DNA from: Bacillota bacterium
GTDB taxonomy: Bacteria > Bacillota > Clostridia > Christensenellales > UMGS416
Length of the DNA: 42,008 nucleotides
Assembly (NCBI GenBank): GCA_023409755.1
Contig: JAEYRA010000035.1
Span: 1 to 42,008 of the forward strand
Reading direction: 5' to 3'
Of this stretch, positions 1 to 7,872 are shown one piece after another (positions within the stretch are counted from its first letter, which is position 1; the number at the start of each line of letters is the position of its first letter). Under the pieces are notes generated by a model. It was not told the origin of the DNA, searched no databases, and saw only the letters and a program-made list of their open reading frames with translations. The position numbers and the translations under genes are program-made.

Positions 1-630
1 GGCCCACCTCAGCACAGTCCACCACGGTGTCAAAGAGCTCAAAGCCCATCTGCCGGCCGGGACGGCGGGCGCCGGTCTGGGTTTCGCCCCCCTCGCTGGC
101 CACGGCGGTGGCGCTGATCTGGGTGTATGTCTGGCTGTCACCCGTGAAGAGCCCCTCGCTGTTGGCAATCCACTTACGGCGGGCCCAGTCACGGTAAACA
201 ACCTCCACCTGGGAGACGACCGGGTCGAAACCTGCAGCGGCGGCATAGGTCTCCCGTACGCGGTCGGCCTTGCGGCTGGCAGCCACCGTAGCCGGTGCAA
301 TGGCAATGGGGTGGGCCTGGGGCGTGTCATGCCAGGCCAGGCGAACGTCTGGGCCGGTGCCTACCGCGCCAATGGCCGCAGCGGCCTGCTCCGCGGCGGC
401 CAGCAGCCCCGCCTCGGTGCAGTCGTTGGTGTAGACATAAACGCTGCGGTTGCCCTGGAACACCCGTACCCCCGCGCCGAAACTGCGGCCGCTGTTGGCG
501 GTCTCGAGCTTTCCACTGGCCATGGTGAGGGTCGTGGCGTCGGTGTCCTCCAGGTAAATCTCCGAAAAGTCGCCGCCCGAGGCCAATGCCCGGGCCAGCA
601 CCCGTTCGGCGGTGGATTGGTTCAACATGA
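1..630 (-). CDS. tldD: TldD-family metalloprotease, N-terminal part (cut by window edge)
   Basis: The first 210 codons are visible and read without a stop to the window edge; the rest lies outside. The start is an ATG at 630 with GGAAGGAG upstream. The protein opens MLNQSTAERVLARALASGG and continues with DFSEIYLEDT and a glycine-rich stretch, which is the N-terminal domain of TldD/PmbA proteins. The family acts as a TldD-PmbA (TldE) heterodimeric zinc protease that degrades unfolded peptides and matures modified peptides such as microcin B17. The zinc-binding HExxxH motif lies in the missing C-terminal part, so activity cannot be judged. A pmbA partner would be expected just downstream, outside the window. 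A promoter lies at 664-690. Family assignment is firm; TldD rather than PmbA is judged from the N-terminal wording. Confidence 0.85.
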
Positions 631-663
631 TTCTGCTCCTTCCCGCAATGTACTTGCGAAACA

Positions 664-690
664 ATTATGGCGCCCTGCGCCCTTTGTCAA
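664..690 (-). promoter_or_regulatory. Probable sigma-A promoter of tldD
   Basis: On the minus strand TTGACA (685-690) is followed by CATAAT (664-669), with a 15-nt spacer that is shorter than ideal. It lies about 35 nt upstream of the tldD start codon. The -35 is a perfect consensus match; the -10 choice is less certain. Confidence 0.5.
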
Positions 691-795
691 ATCATTGAAA
701 TAACAAGACCTACCCCGCACCCCAGCAGAAGCATTTGCGGTGCCAGCCTTGGGCCAAGGAACACACCCTGCCGGCGGGAACCGCGCACGCCGCGC

Positions 796-1140
796 TCAGT
801 CTGCTTCCTTCTTTAACACGAAAGCGTACGGCGTCATGTCCCGAACGGAAGGCTTCGGCACCACAAAGAGATAGGTGGCCGCCTCGTCCTCTCGATGCCG
901 ATACACGTCGTAGGACTCCCCCATGCCCTGCAGATCCCCATGGGCGATGGAGTAGAGGTATGTCATCTGCCCTTCGTCGTAGGCATACTCGCAATCCTCC
1001 GCCGGAATGCTGGAATAGGAGTTGTCGTCGTACGTGAGCGACACTGCCTCGTACTGGTCGGAGAACTGGAAATCGCTGCTGCAGCCAGCCAGCGCAAATG
1101 CGAATAGCATGGCGCCGAGCAACGCAATCGCTCTCTTCAT
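796..1140 (-). CDS. Small lipoprotein of unknown function
   Basis: A 114-residue protein. Residues 1-19 form a signal peptide (Lys2, Arg3, then a hydrophobic run) ending in the lipobox LAGC, so Cys20 is the predicted lipidated residue and the mature part would be anchored outside the membrane. The remaining roughly 94 residues are acidic and rich in Tyr, Asp and Glu, with no domain I recognise. It starts 48 nt after the stop of rarA on the same strand with GGAGAATGGG before the ATG, so it may be cotranscribed with rarA. No clear terminator follows in the stretch 700-795. Being a lipoprotein is well supported; its function is unknown. Confidence 0.75.
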   Translation of the reverse strand: MKRAIALLGAMLFAFALAGCSSDFQFSDQYEAVSLTYDDNSYSSIPAEDCEYAYDEGQMTYLYSIAHGDLQGMGESYDVYRHREDEAATYLFVVPKPSVRDMTPYAFVLKKEAD

Positions 1141-1188
1141 TTTCCCATTCTCCTATCGCCCAGATACCCCAGCACCTGGCCCGCGCAC

Positions 1189-2499
1189 TCAGCTGCCGCG
1201 GCCCTTCCTTACCCGCCGCAGTTCGCGTATTTTCAGCTCATACCCCTGGTCACTGGGGTGGTAGAATTGCTTGCCCTTCGACTCCACCGGCATGTAATCC
1301 TGCTCCACCCAGTGGCCCTCAAAGTCGTGTACGTACTTGTAGCCTTCGCCGGAGCCGATGCGTTCATGCCCTTTGTAGCTCGTATCTCGCAGGTGCACGG
1401 GCACCGGGGCGAATTCGGCCCGCTCGGCATCCTCGGCGGCGGCCCCCAGGGCTGCTACCACGGCGTTGCTCTTGGGGCTCTCGCAAATGAAGACGATGGC
1501 CTGGGTGATGGAAAGCCGCGCCTCCGGCAGGCCCACCATCTCCAGTGCCTGGCCGGCGGCCACGGCCTGCAGCATGGCGTTGGGGTTGGCCAGGCCCACG
1601 TCCTCGCTGGCGTGGGCTATCATCCGGCGGATGAGGATGCGCGGGTCCACCCCGGCGTGCAGCAGACGGAACGCCCAGGCAAGCGCCGCGTCTGAGTCGG
1701 ACCCCCGCAGACTCTTGCAAAAGGCGCTCAGCATATCATAGAAATAGCTCTCGTCACAGCGCATCTGCCGTTGCTGAATGCTCTCCTCCGCCACGGCAAG
1801 AGGAATGCGGATGACGCCGTCGGCGTCGGGCGTGGTCGTCAGCACCGCCAGCTCAATGGCATTCAATGCACTGCGGGCGTCGCCGTTGGCCACGCTGGCA
1901 ATGTGCTCCAGCGCGTCATCGTCAATCTCCGTTGGGATGTTGCCGAAGCCCCGTTCCTGATCATCCAGGGCCGCGCGGACGGCCCGCTTGACATGGCTCT
2001 TGCCCAGGGCCTCAAACTGAAACACCCGACAGCGGCTCACGATGGCCGGCGTCATGGCAAGCATGGGGTTCTCCGTGGTGGAGCCGATGAAGCGGATGAC
2101 GCCTTTCTCAATGGCCGGCAGGATGCTGTCACTTTGGGCCTTGTTCCAGCGGTGGCATTCATCGAGCAGCAGGTAGGTGGGCTGCCCGTAGAGCTTCAGC
2201 CGATCCTCGGCGGCCTTGATGACCTCCCGCACATCGGCCACGCCGGAGGTGACGGCGTTCAGCTTGGCAAACGCTGCGTGGGTGGTGTTGGCGATGATGT
2301 TTGCGAGCGTCGTCTTGCCGGTACCCGGCGGGCCGAAGAAAATGCTGGACGTCAGCCGATCGGCCTCAATGGCGCGGCGCAGCAGCTTCCCCCGCCCCAC
2401 CAGATGCTCCTGCCCCAGGAACTCGTCCAGGGTGCGGGGCCGCATGCGGTCGGCCAGCGGGGCCTGCTTCTTCATTTGGTTGGTGAACAGGTCGTCCAT
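1189..2499 (-). CDS. rarA: Replication-associated recombination protein A (RarA/MgsA AAA+ ATPase)
   Basis: This 436-residue AAA+ ATPase belongs to the RarA/MgsA/WRNIP1 family, a clamp-loader relative that acts at stalled replication forks. The start MDDLFTNQM at 2499 is chosen because AAAGGAG lies 7 nt upstream and family members begin this way; a longer frame to 2568 runs through the promoter. Visible motifs are Walker A GPPGTGKT (residues 56-63), Walker B LLLDEC (110-115), sensor 1 GSTTEN (139-144) and the following SRC arginine-finger region. The Walker B context reads DECHRW where DEIHRF is usual. Length fits the family (420-450). Genes on either side give no functional clue. Its promoter at 2521-2549 is near-consensus. 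Confidence 0.95.
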   Translation of the reverse strand: MDDLFTNQMKKQAPLADRMRPRTLDEFLGQEHLVGRGKLLRRAIEADRLTSSIFFGPPGTGKTTLANIIANTTHAAFAKLNAVTSGVADVREVIKAAEDRLKLYGQPTYLLLDECHRWNKAQSDSILPAIEKGVIRFIGSTTENPMLAMTPAIVSRCRVFQFEALGKSHVKRAVRAALDDQERGFGNIPTEIDDDALEHIASVANGDARSALNAIELAVLTTTPDADGVIRIPLAVAEESIQQRQMRCDESYFYDMLSAFCKSLRGSDSDAALAWAFRLLHAGVDPRILIRRMIAHASEDVGLANPNAMLQAVAAGQALEMVGLPEARLSITQAIVFICESPKSNAVVAALGAAAEDAERAEFAPVPVHLRDTSYKGHERIGSGEGYKYVHDFEGHWVEQDYMPVESKGKQFYHPSDQGYELKIRELRRVRKGRGS

Positions 2500-2520
2500 C
2501 TCGTACTCCTTTGAGCCTTC

Positions 2521-2549
2521 AGTATACCATATTGCCCCGCCTATGACAA
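2521..2549 (-). promoter_or_regulatory. Sigma-A promoter of rarA
   Basis: Minus strand TTGTCA (2544-2549), 17-nt spacer, TATACT (2521-2526), with TGG directly before the -10 (extended -10 type). The predicted start of transcription is about 15 nt before the rarA ATG. Confidence 0.8.
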
Positions 2550-2561
2550 AAGCCGGAACCC

Positions 2562-2590
2562 TTCCCAATGCCGTTCCATTCAGGTATAGT
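2562..2590 (+). promoter_or_regulatory. Possible promoter of the small membrane protein-GNAT pair
   Basis: TTCCCA (2562-2567), 17-nt spacer, TATAGT (2585-2590), about 30 nt before the ATG at 2622. The -35 is weak, and a second TATGAT at 2595-2600 could serve instead. Confidence 0.4.
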
Positions 2591-2621
2591 AGTGTATGAT
2601 AGAATCCAAAGGATGGGATGT

Positions 2622-2849
2622 ATGAAGAGACAACGGATGACCGGCAAATACCTGCGCGTTGCCGGCTATGGGCTGATGATTGGTGGTTTATTGGGCGGCA
2701 TTGCGCTGGGCGACCGCTTTCGCATCCCCAGCTACCACGCCGACGGCACGGCCTACATGATGTTTGACATGGGGCTCATGTTCAGCGTGGCCCTGGCGGG
2801 GCTGCTGCTGGGCCTGCTGTTCCTGGGGAAGGGGCTGGGCCGTAGATGA
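2622..2849 (+). CDS. Small two-helix membrane protein, unknown function
   Basis: A 75-residue protein starting at ATG 2622, preceded by AAAGGATGGG. It has a basic N-terminus (MKRQRMTGKYLR), a first hydrophobic segment (VAGYGLMIGGLLGGIALG, about residues 13-30), a short polar loop, a second hydrophobic segment (MGLMFSVALAGLLLGLLFLG, about 50-69) and a basic end. I recognise no family. Its stop codon overlaps the start of the GNAT gene by 4 nt (ATGA), so the two are translationally coupled. An upstream in-frame start at 2568 would lie inside the promoter region and is rejected. Confidence 0.65.
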   Translation: MKRQRMTGKYLRVAGYGLMIGGLLGGIALGDRFRIPSYHADGTAYMMFDMGLMFSVALAGLLLGLLFLGKGLGRR

Positions 2850-3322
2850 ACACGACCGACAGCGGGCTGCGCCTGCGCCCCATTGCGCGCTCCGACCTCA
2901 GCGCTTGCGCAGCGCTGCTGATGCACACCTTCAATGCGCCGCCCTGGAACGACGGCTGGGTCGAGGCCACCGCGCGGCGTTACCTCGCGGAGTTTGAGGA
3001 CGCAACGGGGTTTGTGGGCTACCTGGCGGAGGATGGCAGCGAACTCACCGGCGCGGTGTTCGCCCACCGCAAGACATGGTGGGCGGGAGATGAACTCTAT
3101 GTGGACGAACTCTTTGTGGCGCCGGAGCGGCAGGGCAGCGGCATAGGCCGGCTGCTCACCGAGCGCTGCGAGCGACACTGCGCCGAGCACGGCCTTGTCT
3201 CCATCATCCTGTTGACCGACCGAGCTACGCCGGCCGCCGCGTTCTACCGCCATCTGGGTTTCCATCCGGTGGATGGCATGGAACTGCTGCACAAGGCAGT
3301 GGACGTCAAGGAGCAAGGGTAA
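2846..3322 (+). CDS. GNAT-family N-acetyltransferase
   Basis: A 158-residue single-domain acetyltransferase. The acetyl-CoA binding motif A is clear: a hydrophobic strand VDELFVAP followed by RQGSGIG (residues 95-101), then a helix. The later YRHLGFHPVDG is the usual C-terminal FYxxxGF-like motif. The substrate cannot be told. The N-terminal half (MHTFNAPPWNDGW) resembles stand-alone GNATs often labelled aminoglycoside 6'-acetyltransferase-like, but nothing here demonstrates that activity. It is coupled to the preceding small membrane protein by a 4-nt overlap and is followed by a long hairpin at 3338-3370. Confidence 0.88.
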   Translation: MNTTDSGLRLRPIARSDLSACAALLMHTFNAPPWNDGWVEATARRYLAEFEDATGFVGYLAEDGSELTGAVFAHRKTWWAGDELYVDELFVAPERQGSGIGRLLTERCERHCAEHGLVSIILLTDRATPAAAFYRHLGFHPVDGMELLHKAVDVKEQG

Positions 3323-3337
3323 CGGCACAATACGTGA

Positions 3338-3370
3338 AACAACGCCTCTGGGCTCCCCAGAGGCGTTGTT
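3338..3370. terminator. Bidirectional terminator-like hairpin between convergent genes
   Basis: A perfect 15-bp inverted repeat (left arm 3338-3352, right arm 3356-3370) with a 3-nt loop, lying between the GNAT gene (+) and the XRE gene (-). T-runs are weak on both sides, so termination efficiency is uncertain. Confidence 0.65.
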
Positions 3371-3380
3371 GGTTGCAGCG

Positions 3381-4178
3381 TCAATCGATTCCTTGCAGAA
3401 AGCTGGAGATCTTCGCCATAATGTCCTCGATGGGCTCCGTGCTGGGTTCCCCTGCACCGGGGCCAAGTGCAATTGTCTTTTCCCGGCTGAGCCCACTTCC
3501 ACAGCCCCCCTCAAGGGCATCAATTTCATCACCAGCAAGTGACAGCAGGAGCCGTATGGTTTGGCGCACACGTTGGTTACGCTCCTTCTCATCTGCCAGC
3601 TCGCAGAGCATGAGCTCCCGGCTCTCCCATAGATGCGGCAGCGTGCCCGCCAACTCCATTGCTCTATGCTGCTCCCCCTTACGCTTGTACAAGCAGCAGA
3701 GGAGCGTTCTGGTCGTGCACCTCACCTTCTCGTTAGTGCTGTTCTTCAGCACTCGCTCACAAAGGGCGACGGCCTCGTCAATTGCCGACCGCTCTTCCGA
3801 GGTGCCCTCCGGTTCAAACGACAACGCTACCGCAAGCTCGGACAGAAGGCCGTCGTGGTTGGGGAAGGCACTGATGGCCTGGCGCAAATGGGCGGCAGCC
3901 TCACGGTGCCTGCCGTCAGCTTCACACGCATGAGCCCGGCGGAACACATCGTTTAAGTACGTCTGACGACGCATCTCGCTCAATCCCAGCAGTTCATCGA
4001 TACTCACATTGAAACAGAATGCGATGCCCGGTAACATGGCGATGTCGGGATAACTCTCGCCGCGCTCCCACCTGCTGACCGTCTGGAAGGTGACACCCAA
4101 CCATTCTGCCAACTCCTCCTGGGTGAGATCTTTGGCTTTTCGCAGCCGCTTGAGGGTTTCGCCAAGGTTCATGTTCAT
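3381..4178 (-). CDS. XRE-family transcriptional regulator with helical C-terminal domain
   Basis: A 265-residue cytoplasmic regulator. Residues 8-62 form an HTH_XRE (Cro/CI type) domain: LKRLRKAKDLTQEELAEWLG, then VTFQTVSRWERGES and SIDELLG. The rest (about 70-265) is alpha-helical, with TPR-like helix pairs containing AAAHLRQAISAFPN and AVALCERVLKN. Such architecture usually means a DNA-binding domain joined to a ligand- or peptide-sensing domain. The start at 4178 has GGGAGGAC 7 nt upstream; a second ATG two codons later is possible. It faces the GNAT gene tail-to-tail and lies upstream of nothing obvious, so its target is unknown; autoregulation is only a guess. Confidence 0.85.
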   Translation of the reverse strand: MNMNLGETLKRLRKAKDLTQEELAEWLGVTFQTVSRWERGESYPDIAMLPGIAFCFNVSIDELLGLSEMRRQTYLNDVFRRAHACEADGRHREAAAHLRQAISAFPNHDGLLSELAVALSFEPEGTSEERSAIDEAVALCERVLKNSTNEKVRCTTRTLLCCLYKRKGEQHRAMELAGTLPHLWESRELMLCELADEKERNQRVRQTIRLLLSLAGDEIDALEGGCGSGLSREKTIALGPGAGEPSTEPIEDIMAKISSFLQGID

Positions 4179-4352
4179 TAAAGTCCTCCCGATTTGCAGT
4201 CAACCGGCCGGGTTGCAGTTCCATAATAGCAGAACCACATCGCCTTTCCATCACGCAATGCAGGAAGGGAATTCACAAATTGGGTGAGTCTTTCCACCAG
4301 GCGGCGCAGCAAATAGCGCGCACAGCGAATCCATCGGTTCCTCCGTCCATAC

Positions 4353-4393
4353 GCAAACCTCCTGCTACAGGGACACTGCAGCAGGAGGTTTGC
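4353..4393 (-). terminator. Hairpin downstream of the ABC exporter operon
   Basis: Arms of 14 bp (4353-4366 and 4380-4393) are perfectly complementary, with an extra inner CAG/CTG pairing, about 60 nt past the stop of the last permease gene. No T-run follows, so it may be a processing or stabilising stem rather than a classical terminator. The remaining bases of 4179-4451 show no gene; a TATTAT -10-like box lies upstream of the XRE gene on the minus strand. Confidence 0.45.
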
Positions 4394-4451
4394 ACTTCTA
4401 GTATCAACGGGTGCGGAAGCCGCTCTTGTTGCCCCGCAACACAATCTCCGC

Positions 4452-5624
4452 CTAAATCTCCCGCTTGGGTCGGATGTACTTGGACAGCGCCAGTGCTACC
4501 AGGAAGATGGCCACGGCGAAGCCCAGTTGGATGAGCATGGAGTTCACCACACCGGAGATGCCCGCAAAGGAGAAGTCGGTCAGATTGCGGATGTCTTCGA
4601 CGGCTTTGACGTACCAATACACCGGCTCAAAGCGCGCATAGCGCAGCACCCCTTCCCCCAGCAGTGTCTGGTCCACAAAGACGCCGCTCAGGAAGCTCAG
4701 CCCCAGGGAGACGACGTTGGCAATGGCGCTTTGAACGCCGCGCTGGCGGACGAACTTGCCGGCCAGGAACGCGATGCTCAGCGCCACCAGCGTGATGACC
4801 AGGGTGTTCACGCACAGCAGCAGGGTGCCCAGGTTCCACGGCACACTGCCATACACCGCAAAGGACATGGCGCAGCAGATGGCCCACACGACGAGCGCAA
4901 AGACGGTGTTGCCCAACACAAGCTGCAGATTCATGCGCAGGGGGCGCACCGGCGAGCACTGGTTGCGGTTGCTGAGGTCAGCGTCGTTGAGCGTCATCAT
5001 GAAGGTGGTCACGCCCAGGATCATGATGGCGAGGATGCAGTAGGCCAGGTAGCGAAAGTAGTAGGACAGGTCACCGGTCTGGGTGGAGTTGCCGTAGAGG
5101 TTCACCTTAACCTCGGCCTGCTGCTGCAAGTCGTGAGCCACAGCGGCAACGATGTCGGCAGCGGAGGCACCGGGCTGCCCCTGGGCGTGCAGCTGCGCCA
5201 GCCGCAGGTAGCGCTGCACCAGAAAGTCCATGGACACGCTGGTGTCCACCCCGGAGACAGCCACCTTCTGTATCGGCACGTCATTGCTGGCGTTGAGCAG
5301 GCTCTGAGAGAAGCCAGCAGGGATGCGCAGCGCATAGCTGATGTTGCCATAGAACATGGCGTCCTGCACGGCTTGGTCGTCGTTGTCCACCGCCACAAGC
5401 GTGGTGTTTTGCTGCAGGTACTCTTCCAGCCCCGCAGCCAGGGCCTCGTCGCCGTCCTCATTGAACAGGGCGATGTGGGTGCGGGGCTCCGTAAAGGCGG
5501 CGTCTCCTTGCCGGCGCAGCTCGCCGGTGATGATCATGGACACGCCGAGGAACACGAACACATAGATGAGCAGGGAGCCAATGTTCCGGCGGATGATCTT
5601 GAAAAATGCATCAAAGACTATCAT
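4452..5624 (-). CDS. ABC-2 type transporter permease (second permease of the operon)
   Basis: A 390-residue integral membrane protein. The start MIVFDAFFKIIRRN at 5624 is chosen for its GGAGGCAG ribosome binding site; it overlaps the end of the preceding permease gene by 14 nt. One transmembrane helix at about residues 16-36 is followed by a large extracytoplasmic domain of some 160 residues, then five to six helices at the C-terminal end. This is the layout of ABC-2 exporters of the YhgE/LnrN type. With the first permease and the ATPase it would form a heterodimeric drug or lipid exporter. The operon order ATPase-permease-permease, divergent from a LuxR-type sensor pair, matches LnrL-LnrM-LnrN. 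Confidence 0.88.
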   Translation of the reverse strand: MIVFDAFFKIIRRNIGSLLIYVFVFLGVSMIITGELRRQGDAAFTEPRTHIALFNEDGDEALAAGLEEYLQQNTTLVAVDNDDQAVQDAMFYGNISYALRIPAGFSQSLLNASNDVPIQKVAVSGVDTSVSMDFLVQRYLRLAQLHAQGQPGASAADIVAAVAHDLQQQAEVKVNLYGNSTQTGDLSYYFRYLAYCILAIMILGVTTFMMTLNDADLSNRNQCSPVRPLRMNLQLVLGNTVFALVVWAICCAMSFAVYGSVPWNLGTLLLCVNTLVITLVALSIAFLAGKFVRQRGVQSAIANVVSLGLSFLSGVFVDQTLLGEGVLRYARFEPVYWYVKAVEDIRNLTDFSFAGISGVVNSMLIQLGFAVAIFLVALALSKYIRPKREI

Positions 5625-6765
5625 ATTTCTGCCTCCGGGTAAACAGGTAGATGATGAGGCTGAAGGCCACCGAGAACACGCCCAGCAAACCAACGTTGAG
5701 CAGGAACCTGCTGTAATCCGTATAGGCGTAGAGCGCGTAAAACGCGTCGGAGAGCACGTTGGCCGGGTTGAGGTAGGCCATGGCCGGCACGGCGTGGATG
5801 ACCGAATACTTGACGGTGGAAACCATCAGGCCCGCCAGGAAGCTCAGCGCCAGGCTGACCGTGATGAGCACGGCAATCTTGATGCCCTCCTTGCGGATGG
5901 GAAGCGCGGACAGGAACGCCCCGAAGGTGACCCCCATGGCACTGCCCAGCAGGCTCGCCAGCAGCATGGGCAACGGCGCTGTGAATTGCACGCCTAGCAC
6001 CAAGGCCAAGTAAGCAATCAACACCAGGAGCGAAGCGAACTGCAGAAGGATGGCCGCGCACATGCCAGCCACCAGAGCCTTGAGCTTGTGAATGGGCGCC
6101 ACGCCCAGCCGTTGCCCCAAGTCCGATTGGTCAGCCTGGGCGTCGTTGACCTCCCGCTGGCCCCAGAAGCCGCCGAAGAGCGCCGCCATGGCGATGAGCG
6201 CGTAGAAGTAGGGAATCGTGCTGTTGCTGGCCATGCCGCCGGGCGTCGCGTCCTCGATGGCTGCCTCCTCCGGCACGGCGGACAGGCTTTGCATGGCGTC
6301 CGGGTTTTCCGTGAGGATTGTCGTGTAGGCCGCACTCGTCTGCAGGTAGCTATCCACAAACTGACGCAGGATGCTCTGCGACACGCCGGAGCTGTGCACC
6401 ACAACGCGGATGTTCCCCGCGGCACCGGCCTCCCCCTCCTCCAGCACCAGGTAGCCCACAACATCGCCGTCTTTGAGACTCTGATTTGCCTGCTCCTGGC
6501 TCATCGCGGTGACCGCAAAGAGCTTCTTCCCGGCGTCGTCGACGCTGGCGTCCTGCAGTGCGGTGCGGAAGGTCTCGTCGGACTGCCAGACGGCATTCTC
6601 CACCACGGCGACGGGAATGGAGTGGAAGGGGCTGCCGTTGCCGATGTTATGGAACGCGATGCCAAAGAAGGTTCCCAAGGCAATGGGATAGAGCAGCGTC
6701 CAGAAGATCAGGATGCGGTCCCGCAGCAGGACACGCAGGCGATACGTAAAGATGTGTGCGAACAT
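5611..6765 (-). CDS. ABC-2 type transporter permease (first permease of the operon)
   Basis: A 384-residue membrane protein paralogous to the downstream permease. It has one N-terminal helix (about residues 19-38, ILIFWTLLYPIALGTFFGIA), a large exported domain (roughly 40-190) and a C-terminal bundle of helices starting near YFYALIAMAALFGGF. ATG at 6765 lies 9 nt after the ATPase stop codon, with GAGGTGAG before it. In LnrLMN-type exporters two such permeases pair with one ATPase subunit type to remove membrane-active compounds. The substrate here is not known; the conserved gene set makes a resistance role against lipophilic antibiotics the best guess. Confidence 0.88.
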   Translation of the reverse strand: MFAHIFTYRLRVLLRDRILIFWTLLYPIALGTFFGIAFHNIGNGSPFHSIPVAVVENAVWQSDETFRTALQDASVDDAGKKLFAVTAMSQEQANQSLKDGDVVGYLVLEEGEAGAAGNIRVVVHSSGVSQSILRQFVDSYLQTSAAYTTILTENPDAMQSLSAVPEEAAIEDATPGGMASNSTIPYFYALIAMAALFGGFWGQREVNDAQADQSDLGQRLGVAPIHKLKALVAGMCAAILLQFASLLVLIAYLALVLGVQFTAPLPMLLASLLGSAMGVTFGAFLSALPIRKEGIKIAVLITVSLALSFLAGLMVSTVKYSVIHAVPAMAYLNPANVLSDAFYALYAYTDYSRFLLNVGLLGVFSVAFSLIIYLFTRRQKYDSL

Positions 6766-6774
6766 ACTCTCACC

Positions 6775-7707
6775 TCAATCCCGCAGCTCTTTGCCGGTGA
6801 TTTCCAGGAACACGTCATTGAGCGTGGGCGGCTCGCAATAGATGCGTCCATAGGGCACGTTGTGGGCCTTCAGCATGTCCATGAGCCCCTGCAGGCAGTT
6901 GTGGCCGGGGGCGCAGCGCACCACAAGCTCGGTCTTGCGAGCGTCAGCGCTGACGATGCCGTCCAGCGAGCCGGCCAGAGCGGCCAGTGTCTGGTCGTTG
7001 CGCAACAGCTCCACGGTGATCTTCTCGCCGGAGCTGACCATGGCCTTGAGCTCGGCCCCGGTGCCGGAGGCAATGACCTTGCCCTTGTCCATGATGGCGA
7101 TGCGTGTGCAGATCTGATCCACCTCCTCCATGTAATGGGAGGTGTAGATGACCGTCGCGCCTTCTCGGTTCAGCCGCTGGATGCCCTCCAGAATGCTGTT
7201 GCGGCTCTGCGGGTCCACGGCCACGGTGGGCTCGTCCAGTATGATGAGCTTGGGCTTGTGGGCGATGCCGCAGGCGATGTTGAGGCGCCGCAGCAGGCCG
7301 CCGCTCAGCTTCTTGGGCAGGAATTTGCGAAAGTCCTCCAGACCGGTGAAGAGGATGGCCTCCTCCACCAGCTTGGCCCGCTGGGCCTTATCCTCCACAT
7401 AGAGGCCGCAGAAGTAGTCGATGTTCTCGGTGACGGTGAGCTCCTTGAACACGGCGACGTTCTGCATGACAACGCCGATGTCTCGCTTGAGGTCGTAACT
7501 ATCGGGCCGCATGGGCTTGCCAAACACGCGGATGTCGCCCTTGTCGTAGCGTAACAACGAAAGGATGCAGTTGATGGCGGTGGTCTTGCCGCTGCCGTTG
7601 GGGCCGAGCAGGCCGAAGATCTCGCCCTCCTGCACCTCAAGGGCAAAGTGATCGAGCGCCAGAAGCTCTCCGTATCGTTTCACCAGGTTGTTGACTTCGA
7701 TGACCAT
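6775..7707 (-). CDS. ABC transporter ATP-binding protein (LnrL-like)
   Basis: A 310-residue ATPase with all nucleotide-binding motifs: Walker A GPNGSGKTT (residues 35-43), Q-loop Gln82, signature LSGG (134-137), Walker B LIILDEP (154-160) and H-loop His191 in TSHYMEE. The C-terminal 100 residues are the usual extra domain of drug-exporter ATPases of the CcmA/DrrA/NatA class. The start at 7707 has GGGAGGAG ahead. It is the first gene of the exporter operon, read away from the histidine kinase gene, with a perfect TATAAT -10 but a poor -35, which suggests activator control (see 7736-7808). Confidence 0.95.
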   Translation of the reverse strand: MVIEVNNLVKRYGELLALDHFALEVQEGEIFGLLGPNGSGKTTAINCILSLLRYDKGDIRVFGKPMRPDSYDLKRDIGVVMQNVAVFKELTVTENIDYFCGLYVEDKAQRAKLVEEAILFTGLEDFRKFLPKKLSGGLLRRLNIACGIAHKPKLIILDEPTVAVDPQSRNSILEGIQRLNREGATVIYTSHYMEEVDQICTRIAIMDKGKVIASGTGAELKAMVSSGEKITVELLRNDQTLAALAGSLDGIVSADARKTELVVRCAPGHNCLQGLMDMLKAHNVPYGRIYCEPPTLNDVFLEITGKELRD

Positions 7708-7735
7708 GGTTTCTCCTCCCTTTCTCTACGCCGCC

Positions 7736-7741
7736 ATTATA
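7736..7741 (-). promoter_or_regulatory. -10 box of the ABC exporter operon
   Basis: A perfect TATAAT on the minus strand, about 28 nt before the ATPase start codon. At the 17-nt distance the -35 position reads TGCTGC, far from TTGACA. A strong -10 with no -35 is typical of promoters that need an activator, here plausibly the response regulator encoded next door. Confidence 0.65.
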
Positions 7742-7757
7742 CCGCACCGCACGCTCT

Positions 7758-7808
7758 CGCAGCAGTGAAGTCCCTCCCGATCCCCATGTGACATTTGTCA
7801 CTGCTGCG
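7758..7808. promoter_or_regulatory. Inverted-repeat operator between exporter operon and two-component genes
   Basis: Two dyads lie in the divergent region. The inner one is GTGACATTTGTCAC (7788-7801), arms GTGACA and TGTCAC with a 2-nt centre. The outer one has 11-bp arms CGCAGCAGTGA (7758-7768) and TCACTGCTGCG (7798-7808). They cover the missing -35 of the exporter promoter and sit just upstream of the kinase -35. The likely ligand is the LuxR-type response regulator; this is inference. Confidence 0.5.
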
Positions 7809-7814
7809 CGATGA

Positions 7815-7843
7815 TTGCACCCGCACACGCACTTTGCTACAAT
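7815..7843 (+). promoter_or_regulatory. Sigma-A promoter of the histidine kinase gene
   Basis: TTGCAC (7815-7820), 17-nt spacer, TACAAT (7838-7843), 29 nt before the kinase ATG. The good -35 and -10 suggest constitutive expression of the sensor pair. Confidence 0.75.
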
Positions 7844-7872
7844 CTATCCATCAACGGAAATGAGTATGGTGC

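Noticed and set aside
747..759. Palindrome CCTTGGGCCAAGG after the lipoprotein gene as a terminator
   Set aside because: A 6-bp stem with a 1-nt centre and no T-run; too small to fold as a terminator.
2846..3322. Naming the GNAT as an aminoglycoside acetyltransferase
   Set aside because: Only the general acetyl-CoA motif is visible; no substrate-specific residues could be identified.
4527..5642. Long plus-strand frames opposite permease, rarA, pcrA, adhE and other genes
   Set aside because: These are antisense shadows of GC-rich coding sequence: His/Gln/Arg-rich or Val/His/Gly-rich translations without domains, opposite genes with clear motifs and ribosome binding sites.
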